A stretch of DNA of 10,858 nt from the NCBI GenBank assembly GCA_030532815.1, contig JAUNKI010000061.1:1-10858 (forward strand), read 5' to 3'. The stretch comes from Leptotrichiaceae bacterium (GTDB taxonomy: Bacteria; Fusobacteriota; Fusobacteriia; Fusobacteriales; Leptotrichiaceae). The notes beneath the pieces are model-generated. The model did not search any database and was not told the DNA's origin. It saw only the letters and a list, made by a program, of their open reading frames with translations. Both the position numbers and the translations under genes were made by a program. Positions 5,673 through 10,858 of this stretch are shown here, one piece after another. Position 1 is the stretch's first letter, and each line of letters begins with the position of its first letter.

Positions 5673-6569
5673 TTATCTGTCATTTGAGGCAGAAATCATT
5701 CTTAAAGTATGTCTAACTCCTCTTACAGCTATGGACAGCTCCATTATATTCTCAAAAGGAGCTATCCCTGAATATCCTGCATCTCCTATATGCTGAATAT
5801 CCACTCCCGCTATTTTGTTCATTATGGCTATTTCTCTTACAGTTTCCCTCGTCGAACTTTCCTGACTTGTACCTATTGCCGACATTACAAGTCCCCCATT
5901 TTCTTTAATATATTTTACAGCCTTTATCATTTCATCATGAGTAAATCCGGGTACGGTTCCTACGGCAGGAAGCATAATAACGTCAGCTCCGCTTTCCAAA
6001 AAACATTTTATAATTTCAATATCTACAACCGGTTCATTTACTCCTGCTCCATGCATTTTCCCGGCTATTATCATTCCTTCAAAAAACTGTTTTGCAAGTT
6101 TTATTCCATTTAAAATTTCCTCATTTGTAACTCCTGTTCCGGGATTACCCGTCAGACATACAAAATCAAATCCCATTTCAGTGGCTTTTTTTAATGTCTT
6201 TTCCGAACAGATTCTGCCTTCAGGAATAATTTCCATTTCTTCCAGCATTTCCGCCTTTAAATCCACAGGCTCGAGATTGAGTCCTACAGGTCTGCCTGTA
6301 AGTTTTTTCAATAATTTTATAGGTTCATCAGTTTCAGGCAAGGCAGCTATGACCGGGTTATAGACATCCAAACCGTTTAATAAAATCAAATCTGCACCGA
6401 AAGCTCTTGCTAATTCACTATTTGTAACATCGCCCGTAACAGTTCTCCTATCTGCAACATTTTCTGAAAGAATTGTCCTTCCTTCACTTGCTTTAATAGC
6501 GTTTTTCAAGTCATTCTTCTTCATTTTCCTGAAATCACTGGCAAAGCAGTTCAATAATCTTTTTTTCAT
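5673..6569 (-). CDS. TIM-barrel-like conserved protein of PTS operons, function unknown
   Basis: A 298-residue soluble protein whose repeated strand-helix pattern suggests a (beta/alpha)8 barrel: ADLILLNGLDVYNP (59-72), RPVGLNLEPVD (93-103), GFDFVCLTGNPGTGVTNEE (133-151), GMIIAGKMHGAGVNEP (165-180), GADVIMLPAVGTVPGFTHDE (194-213), LVMSAIGTSQESST (227-240), GVDIQHIGDAGYSGIAP (255-271). Glycine-rich loops at strand ends (GNPGTG, GDAGYSG) resemble phosphate-binding sites. I recognise it as a family often placed next to EIIB/EIIC genes and given unsupported names such as haloacid dehalogenase-like hydrolase; no HAD DxDx(T/V) motif is visible. An aldolase, isomerase or lyase acting on the phosphorylated PTS product is plausible but unproven. 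The frame stays open further upstream, but ATG at 6567-6569 is chosen: it has AGGAAGGA three bases before it, and the promoter at 6625-6652 lies inside the longer frame. First gene of the operon. Confidence 0.82.
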   Translation of the reverse strand: MKKRLLNCFASDFRKMKKNDLKNAIKASEGRTILSENVADRRTVTGDVTNSELARAFGADLILLNGLDVYNPVIAALPETDEPIKLLKKLTGRPVGLNLEPVDLKAEMLEEMEIIPEGRICSEKTLKKATEMGFDFVCLTGNPGTGVTNEEILNGIKLAKQFFEGMIIAGKMHGAGVNEPVVDIEIIKCFLESGADVIMLPAVGTVPGFTHDEMIKAVKYIKENGGLVMSAIGTSQESSTRETVREIAIMNKIAGVDIQHIGDAGYSGIAPFENIMELSIAVRGVRHTLRMISASNDR

Positions 6570-6598
6570 AAATCCTTCCTTTCTCCGTGTATTTTCTG

Positions 6599-6612
6599 TT
6601 GCCTTACGGCAA
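6599..6612. promoter_or_regulatory. Dyad in the PTS operon leader, possible operator or 5' hairpin
   Basis: On the minus strand TTGCC-GTAA-GGCAA forms a 5-bp stem with a GTAA tetraloop (GNRA type), lying about 5-20 bases after the predicted transcription start. It is the most GC-rich spot in the gap. Flanking GTATT and AATAC could add an outer stem. The position fits either a repressor site just downstream of the promoter or a leader hairpin. Confidence 0.5.
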
Positions 6613-6624
6613 TACTTTAATTTT

Positions 6625-6652
6625 ATTATACCCTGTTTTTTTTCTTTTTCAA
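6625..6652 (-). promoter_or_regulatory. Promoter of the TIM-barrel-EIIB-EIIC operon
   Basis: On the minus strand TTGAAA (complement of 6647-6652) is followed after 16 bases by a perfect TATAAT (complement of 6625-6630). The start would be near 6618, giving a leader of about 49 bases before ATG at 6569. This is one of the best sigma-70-type promoters in the window. Confidence 0.75.
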
Positions 6653-6923
6653 TTATTGATGTAATTTTTATGATTAAATTTTTTGAGTTTTTATTTTTAC
6701 ATTTTTTATATATACATAAAATATATGTCATTTTTTATTTTCTTATTGATTTTATAATTTGAAAAACTTTCAAATAAATCTATGAACATTTTCTTTGATG
6801 TGTTATATATTAATGTCGTCTTTATTTTCTCTCCATTTCTACATTTTTCTTATATTTTCTCCATTCATATTTTTCAACATGTTATTTCCTGCAACATTTG
6901 ATTTTATCTATGTTACATTCCAG

Positions 6924-6941
6924 ACTTTTTTGCAAAAAAGT
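6924..6941. repeat. 18-bp perfect palindrome
   Basis: ACTTTTTTGCAAAAAAGT is its own reverse complement. It lies about 45 bases upstream of the MATE -10 box and resembles the hairpin at 3687-3710, so it may be a repeat-family copy or a regulator site. Confidence 0.45.
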
Positions 6942-6964
6942 TTTGAATATATTTTTAAAAATCA

Positions 6965-6993
6965 TAGAATTTTTTTTTATACAGTGCTATAAT
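6965..6993 (+). promoter_or_regulatory. Promoter of the MATE gene
   Basis: A perfect TATAAT (6988-6993) carries the extended -10 TGC directly before it. Seventeen bases upstream is a weak -35, TAGAAT (6965-6970). An extended -10 commonly compensates for a poor -35. The start would be near 7000, leaving a leader of about 29 bases. Confidence 0.65.
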
Positions 6994-7028
6994 GTGAAAT
7001 ATTTAAATAGAAAAGAGGATATGAAATA

Positions 7029-8411
7029 ATGTTATTTAAAAAACATACTGCAGAAGAACGGAGAGAATTAATTCTTCATGGAAACATTTTAAATACTCTC
7101 CTCTTTTTGTCTGCTCCTACATTGATGGTCGGTGTGGTACAGGCTCTCGTCCCTTTATCCGACGGTCTTTTCCTGAACAATCTTGCAGGAGTGGTCGTAG
7201 CCAGTGCAGTTTCATTCAGTCAGCCTGTTCTGAATATAATGGTCGCTTTATCTCAAGGACTGGGAGTCGCAGCAATGGCAATGATAGGACAGCTTTATGG
7301 AAAGGGATCAATGAGAGCAGTAAAAGAAGTTGCATTACAGGTTTTTGTTTTCGGATTTTTTATAGGAGTTATTTTAATGCCTGTATGTGTAGGTTCAGGT
7401 TATTTTATTTCAAAAACACTGACTTCGGAAATTAAAAATGAAGTATTCATTTATATTTCCCTTTATTCTTTACCTATGCCTTTCGTATTTTTAACTGCAA
7501 TATACAATTCGGTAAAAAATGCAGTCGGACGTCCTGAGGTGACTTTTATAAGGATATTTATACTGTTAATCCTGAAAATTATATTTAATACTATTTTTCT
7601 TTATTTTTTTAAAATGGGGATTGTAGGAGCAGTAATGGCGACACTTTTTTCATATATTTCCATTACAGTATGGATGTGGCATGATTTATTCATAAAAAAT
7701 AGTGATATGAAACTCAGTTTGAAAAAATACCATATCAAACTGCCAATTGTAGCAAGACTTTTTAAAATAGGATTCCCGTCAATGTTAAGTTACATGCTCA
7801 TCCAGCTCGGATTTGTACTTATTAACAGAGAAATTGACAAATACGGAGCCGTATCTCTCAATGCTCAGGGAATAGCTTCAAATATTAATTCAATCTGTTT
7901 CATACTGCCTTCTGCCATAGGAACTACTGTTACTACCATGATAAGCATGAATATAGGTATAGGAGAAATCGGAAAATCAAAAAAAATATTCAAATACGGA
8001 TATATTACAAGTATTGTGATTGCGTTACTTACAATAATTTCCGTAGTCCCCTTTGCAGAAAGTTTCACTATACTATTTACCCGTAACAGACAGGTTCTCG
8101 AAATTGCCAATAATGCCTTAAATATCTACACATATTCAGTTGTAAGTTTTGGAGTGTTTTCAATATGTCAGGGAGTTTTTATAGCTCTTGGAAGAACTAA
8201 AGTTCCGTTAGTAATGGCCATTTTAAGAATATGGCTTTTCAGATATTTATTTATACTGTTTACTCAAAAATATCTAGGGATATATGCAGTATTCTGGGGA
8301 AATCTTTTTTCCAATACTATTGCAGCTTCACTGTTTTTCTATCTTGTAAAAACTCTTAACTGGAATATCAATATGGCAAAAGTCCCTAAAGGAAAAATAT
8401 TTAAAAATTAA
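7029..8411 (+). CDS. MATE family efflux transporter
   Basis: A 460-residue inner-membrane protein with about twelve hydrophobic segments in two six-helix halves, the normal size for MATE exporters, which expel cationic drugs or metabolites in exchange for Na+ or H+. The first half has NTLLFLSAPTLMVGVVQALV, then DGLFLNNLAG and SQGLGVAAMAMIGQLYGKG, the usual helix 1-2 region. The second half repeats the pattern at LFKIGFPSMLSYMLIQLG and GIASNINSICFILPSAIGTT. The helix after the mid-loop has YNSVKNAVGRPEVTF, also typical. ATG at 7029-7031 has AGAGGA nine bases upstream. An ATG-AAA-TAA triplet set lies between them, its stop overlapping the start by one base, probably by chance. The gene is transcribed alone, away from the PTS operon. 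The exported compound cannot be told from sequence. Confidence 0.93.
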   Translation: MLFKKHTAEERRELILHGNILNTLLFLSAPTLMVGVVQALVPLSDGLFLNNLAGVVVASAVSFSQPVLNIMVALSQGLGVAAMAMIGQLYGKGSMRAVKEVALQVFVFGFFIGVILMPVCVGSGYFISKTLTSEIKNEVFIYISLYSLPMPFVFLTAIYNSVKNAVGRPEVTFIRIFILLILKIIFNTIFLYFFKMGIVGAVMATLFSYISITVWMWHDLFIKNSDMKLSLKKYHIKLPIVARLFKIGFPSMLSYMLIQLGFVLINREIDKYGAVSLNAQGIASNINSICFILPSAIGTTVTTMISMNIGIGEIGKSKKIFKYGYITSIVIALLTIISVVPFAESFTILFTRNRQVLEIANNALNIYTYSVVSFGVFSICQGVFIALGRTKVPLVMAILRIWLFRYLFILFTQKYLGIYAVFWGNLFSNTIAASLFFYLVKTLNWNINMAKVPKGKIFKN

Positions 8412-8489
8412 ATATTTCTAAAAAATTTATAATATGAATCTTTTTTTAATTGTTAATAAAAATTATTCTTTAATAATTAACTCCCGTGA

Positions 8490-8643
8490 GGGGGCTGTCT
8501 CATAAGATATAAAAACATATTTAATTATAAATTTTATATATTTTTCTATTTTTATAAAATCAGTAAAAATAATATCTTTTAATTTTTAAAAATATATAAT
8601 ACTTATAGTTAGAGAATTATTTTTGACTTATGAGATAGTCCCC
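8490..8643. mobile_element. MITE-like element with 17-bp terminal inverted repeats
   Basis: A 154-bp AT-rich non-coding segment bounded by GGGGGCTGTCTCATAAG (8490-8506) and CTTATGAGATAGTCCCC (8627-8643). These are inverted copies matching at 15 of 17 positions. The end sequence GGGxCTxTCTCA is like the tips of several bacterial insertion sequence families (I recall IS1182-type ends), so it could be moved by a transposase encoded elsewhere. It interrupts a repeat module seen uninterrupted at 3599-3636. No target duplication is evident; the flanks GTGAG and CTCAC are inverted rather than direct, which extends the apparent arms. Confidence 0.65.
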
Positions 8644-8678
8644 TCACACTCATACTATTAAATATTTTTTCGTAAAAT

Positions 8679-8795
8679 TTTAAATGTCGAAGCTTTTACT
8701 TATAATTTAAGTATATATTTCTATTATTACAATTTAACTGCATTTTCATTTAAAAATCATTTCTTCTATTTTATAGCTCCCTTCAACATTCAAAT
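8679..8795. repeat. Dispersed repeat with terminal inverted repeats, copy 2
   Basis: This 117-bp unit aligns, same orientation, with 3838-3956. Its ends TTTAAATGTCGAAG (8679-8692) and CTTCAACATTCAAA (8781-8794) are inverted copies at 12 of 14 positions. It is more diverged from a perfect inverted repeat than copy 1. Like copy 1 it lies in a 3' gap between genes and has no open frame. Confidence 0.7.
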
Positions 8796-8880
8796 CTTAC
8801 TGCGTGAAAAATACAGTGAATAAGTATTGCGGTAATTTTTGAGCCTTAGTAAAACTTGTATTGAATTGTTTTTTGAGTAT

Positions 8881-8924
8881 AAAAAAAGAAATTCCCTCCT
8901 GACAATTTGTCATTCGGAAATTTC
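8881..8924 (-). terminator. Intrinsic terminator of the crr-like gene
   Basis: On the minus strand GAAATTTCC (complement of 8916-8924) pairs with GGGAATTTC (complement of 8888-8896), nine pairs with one G-T. An inner TGACA-AAT-TGTCA stem caps it, with a small internal loop between. Seven T (8881-8887) follow at once. It lies about 20 bases after the stop codon and is the clearest terminator in the window. Confidence 0.85.
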
Positions 8925-8944
8925 CTTCTCTAAATTTATAATTT

Positions 8945-9457
8945 TTATTTTGCAACGTCTAAGACCAATGTCTCTCCTGCTACCGCAGTTCCTTCTTTTT
9001 TACCTAAAGATGAATATTCTTCATAATTTGAAATTATTACTGGAGTAATAATAGATTTTGCATTTTCCTTTAAAAACTCATAATCATATTTTATTAACGG
9101 ATCTCCTTTTTTTACTGTATCCCCTTCATTGGCTATTCTTTCAAAACCTTTTCCTTCCAATTTTACAGTATCCATACCGAAATGTACAAATATTTCCATT
9201 CCTGATGTAGTTAATATACTGAAAGCATGGTTGGTATCAAAGATTTTTTCAATTTTTCCGTCAGCAGGAGCCAGCATTGTTCCTGAAGCATCAGGTTCAA
9301 TAGCTATACCGTCTCCGACCATTTTCTGTGCAAAAACTTCATCAGGTACCTGTTCCAACGGCAGTATCTTCCCTGAAATCGGTGCATAAACTTTACCTTC
9401 AAATTCTTTTTTTTCAGTTTCCTTATTATTACCTTTCAGAAAATCAAATAATCCCAT
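8945..9457 (-). CDS. crr: PTS EIIA, glucose (crr) family
   Basis: A 170-residue cytoplasmic phosphocarrier of the EIIA-Glc family, which takes phosphate from HPr and passes it to EIIB domains of glucose-type permeases. The active site is complete: NHAFSI gives supporting His77 and MEIFVHFGMDTVKLEGKGF gives phosphorylated His92, at the spacing of E. coli His75/His90. GKVYAPISGKILPLEQVPDEVFAQ near the start and APADGKIEKIF at 63-73 are also typical, and length matches stand-alone Crr (169). The short N-terminal segment LFDFLKGNN resembles the Crr amphipathic tail. ATG at 9455-9457 has GGAGG nine bases upstream. It has its own promoter and terminator, so it is a single-gene unit. Its class does not match the lactose/cellobiose-type EIIB in this window, so it is not the obvious partner of that operon. 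Whether it also acts as a regulator, as in enteric bacteria, is unknown. Confidence 0.93.
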   Translation of the reverse strand: MGLFDFLKGNNKETEKKEFEGKVYAPISGKILPLEQVPDEVFAQKMVGDGIAIEPDASGTMLAPADGKIEKIFDTNHAFSILTTSGMEIFVHFGMDTVKLEGKGFERIANEGDTVKKGDPLIKYDYEFLKENAKSIITPVIISNYEEYSSLGKKEGTAVAGETLVLDVAK

Positions 9458-9496
9458 ATCTCTAAACCTCCATAAAAAATTATAATTTATATTTTA

Positions 9497-9525
9497 AATG
9501 TATCATATATACTTTAAATAGTCAA
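9497..9525 (-). promoter_or_regulatory. Promoter of the crr-like gene, with overlapping dyad
   Basis: On the minus strand TTGACT (complement of 9520-9525) is followed after 17 bases by TACATT (complement of 9497-9502), which carries the extended -10 TGA. The start would be near 9490, leaving about 33 leader bases. TTTAAAGTAT and ATACATTTAAA form an imperfect dyad covering the spacer and -10, a possible operator. Confidence 0.7.
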
Positions 9526-9607
9526 TTATTATATTTTGATTTAAAGATTTCCATAAAATTTAAACTGTTCTTCCATCGGATCGAAAAATTTTCCGAAATC
9601 AAAATAA

Positions 9608-10858
9608 TTATTTTTCAGAAAAAAGAAAATCCATATAATAGTTTTCCACAGGGTATTTTCCCTCATCATTTTTCTGCGTATAAATATATTTAAATGCTAC
9701 TTTATATTTTATATTTTCATTTTCCCCTATATATTCCATAGCTTTTTCAGGAATAATTTTTTCTATTTCATTACTATTTTCTACACTAAATTCTTTTTTT
9801 AACATAATTTCGGTAAGAATTTTATTTATATCTATTTTCAGGATTTCTTTTCCGTCACTCGTATTTAAAATACTTATTTCATCAATATTTTTTATTACAT
9901 TGTACTTTTCTGAAACTTTTTGATATTTACCGTAATCTCTGACGTATTGAATGAGATATTCATATCCGTATACTTTACTTATATAATTATCATACTGAAT
10001 ATTTTCATTTATTTTATATATAATTTTTGTTTCTTTTAAATGCCCCGAATAATACCCATCCCAGCTTCTATCCATTCCTATAGCATTTTTAAACTCTTCT
10101 GGATTTTCGTATGTTTTTCCGAAAGGTTGTAAATTTCCTGCTCTTTCACTTCTTTTTACACTGTATGGCGACATACCTTTATATAACAGATAATCTACCA
10201 CACTGTCTATTTCAGCTTTCGCACTGTTACTAAGAGCAGGATTTTTAACAAGTTTCCCGTCTTTTACCAAACCGTTCTGCACCAGAAGTTTTTCCAGCCT
10301 TTTATTCTGACTTAAAAGTGAAATTTTTACGGCATTAACCGGACTGTAAATTGCCACAAAAATAATAAAAATAAGAGAAACAATAATAAAAGTCAAATTT
10401 GTCCTGTTTGTCCTGAAAATATATAATATCATGCAGAACAGGAGCCAGAGAGCTATTATTACTATATAATATCTACTTTCAGTTACTGCATACTGCTTTA
10501 TTCTTATGAATATGGCTATAAGAGAAAGTATAATTAAAGGTACGGAAACTTTAGGAAAAATCTTTTTAAATAAACTTATGATATTGTCCTTTTCCGCCAT
10601 AGGAGTTACTATTACAATAATAAACAGGGAAAAAGTAGTATACCACAATACAAGATGAGAAATAACACCGTTGGGTATTTTTAAATATACCAGTATTTTT
10701 CCTAAATAAACATATAAAACTCCCGTATATATAAGTATTAAAGGTATGATTATAAATTTCAGCAACATTTTGAAAATCGCGTCTATTTCGTATTCTTCCA
10801 GATTTTCATCTACACTTTTCAATCTTGACAGGAAAAAAATTATTCCGAATATAAAAAC
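9608..10858 (-). CDS. DUF4153 membrane protein, 5' end off the right edge
   Basis: The frame is open to the right edge, so the start is outside; a TTG at 10820-10822 has twelve in-frame codons before it (VFIFGIIFFLSR, part of a membrane helix) and is not the true start. The 416 visible residues begin with about six hydrophobic helices, including LKFIIIPLILIYTGVLYVYL and a helix pair around IKQYAVTESRYYIVIIALWLL. The YAVTESRYY turn and the later IYSPVNAVKISLLSQNKRLEKLL are marks of DUF4153-type proteins. The last 250 or so residues are hydrophilic, probably an extracytoplasmic or cytoplasmic domain of unknown role. The stop TAA (9608-9610) follows GAAAAA. Removing one A would extend the frame by 23 codons of protein-like sequence to a stop at 9541-9543, so the 3' end may be frameshifted. 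The gap to crr is 150 bp; no terminator is obvious. Confidence 0.8.
   Translation of the reverse strand, partial: VFIFGIIFFLSRLKSVDENLEEYEIDAIFKMLLKFIIIPLILIYTGVLYVYLGKILVYLKIPNGVISHLVLWYTTFSLFIIVIVTPMAEKDNIISLFKKIFPKVSVPLIILSLIAIFIRIKQYAVTESRYYIVIIALWLLFCMILYIFRTNRTNLTFIIVSLIFIIFVAIYSPVNAVKISLLSQNKRLEKLLVQNGLVKDGKLVKNPALSNSAKAEIDSVVDYLLYKGMSPYSVKRSERAGNLQPFGKTYENPEEFKNAIGMDRSWDGYYSGHLKETKIIYKINENIQYDNYISKVYGYEYLIQYVRDYGKYQKVSEKYNVIKNIDEISILNTSDGKEILKIDINKILTEIMLKKEFSVENSNEIEKIIPEKAMEYIGENENIKYKVAFKYIYTQKNDEGKYPVENYYMDFLFSEK

Larger units (their letters stand above)
6570..7028. other. 459-bp divergent control region
   Basis: This gap separates the minus-strand PTS operon from the plus-strand MATE gene. 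It has the PTS promoter and leader dyad near its left end, an 18-bp palindrome at 6924-6941 and the MATE promoter near its right end. The middle (about 6660-6920) is AT-rich with only short, unconvincing frames on either strand. No regulator gene is encoded here. Confidence 0.6.
8412..8944. other. 533-bp convergent gap filled with repeats and the crr terminator
   Basis: The MATE and crr-like genes converge on this gap. It contains a GTGAGG/CCTCAC module interrupted by a MITE-like element (8483-8651), the second copy of the dispersed repeat (8679-8795) and the crr terminator (8881-8924). An AT-only hairpin, AATTATT-CTTT-AATAATT (8461-8478), follows the MATE stop without a T run and is not a convincing terminator. 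No gene is seen. Confidence 0.65.

Noticed and set aside
5673..6731. A longer form of the TIM-barrel protein starting at 6731, 54 residues upstream.
   Set aside because: The extra segment is Lys/Asn/Ile-rich with no family match, and the best promoter lies inside it. ATG at 6569 has a strong ribosome site.
6795..6992. A 65-codon plus-strand frame in the divergent gap.
   Set aside because: Phe/Ile-rich product of AT-rich DNA, no ribosome site, no family resemblance, and it runs through the MATE promoter.
7021..7031. ATG-AAA-TAA mini-frame whose stop overlaps the MATE start, as a regulatory leader peptide.
   Set aside because: Its ATG is only about one base from the Shine-Dalgarno sequence, too close to initiate well. 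Such strings arise easily by chance in AT-rich DNA.
8945..9457. The crr-like EIIA as the missing partner of the PTS operon at 3975-6569.
   Set aside because: It belongs to the glucose EIIA class, whereas this EIIB and EIIC are lactose/cellobiose class and normally use a different, helical EIIA. It also has its own promoter and terminator.

Overview
The window is very AT-rich. Its genes are spaced and start like those of a low-GC anaerobe, with strong AGGAGG-type ribosome sites and bacterial promoters. Gene content (PTS transporters, a GrdB-related protein, a MATE exporter, DUF4153) and the style of the intergenic repeats suggest a Fusobacteriota member, most likely Leptotrichia or a close relative. 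That assignment is inference from the sequence alone.

Layout: a DUF302 secreted protein gene runs off the left edge (1-399, minus). Next, all on the minus strand and read from right to left, come a TIM-barrel-like protein (5673-6569), PTS EIIB (5320-5646) and PTS EIIC of the lactose/cellobiose family (3975-5318). A 441-bp block of repeats follows, then a stand-alone GrdB-like N-terminal domain (3015-3533). After a promoter-bearing gap come an aspartylglucosaminidase-type Ntn hydrolase (1665-2621) and an M20/PepV-like dipeptidase (524-1663); the last two are one nucleotide apart. A MATE efflux gene (7029-8411, plus) diverges from the PTS operon. A repeat-filled gap separates it from crr-like EIIA-Glc (8945-9457, minus). 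A DUF4153 membrane protein gene (9608 to beyond the right edge, minus) closes the window.

Working idea: the six minus-strand genes from 6569 to 524 form a functional neighbourhood in which a PTS permease imports and phosphorylates a substrate. The Ntn hydrolase, dipeptidase, TIM-barrel protein and GrdB-like protein would then process glycosyl-asparagine- or amide-linked material. The families are clear from the sequence; the shared substrate is inference. The EIIC has Asn where the family's substrate-contacting His is expected, and the GrdB-like protein lacks the selenocysteine half of GrdB and carries a CGPC motif.

Non-coding signals are unusually rich. There are good promoters for the PTS operon, MATE and crr, and a strong intrinsic terminator after crr. 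A dyad sits in the PTS leader, and another 24-bp dyad overlaps the putative -35 of the hydrolase operon. A dispersed repeat with terminal inverted repeats occurs twice (3838-3956 and 8679-8795). A MITE-like element (8490-8643) appears to have inserted into another repeat module. No tRNA, rRNA, CRISPR array or transposase gene was seen.
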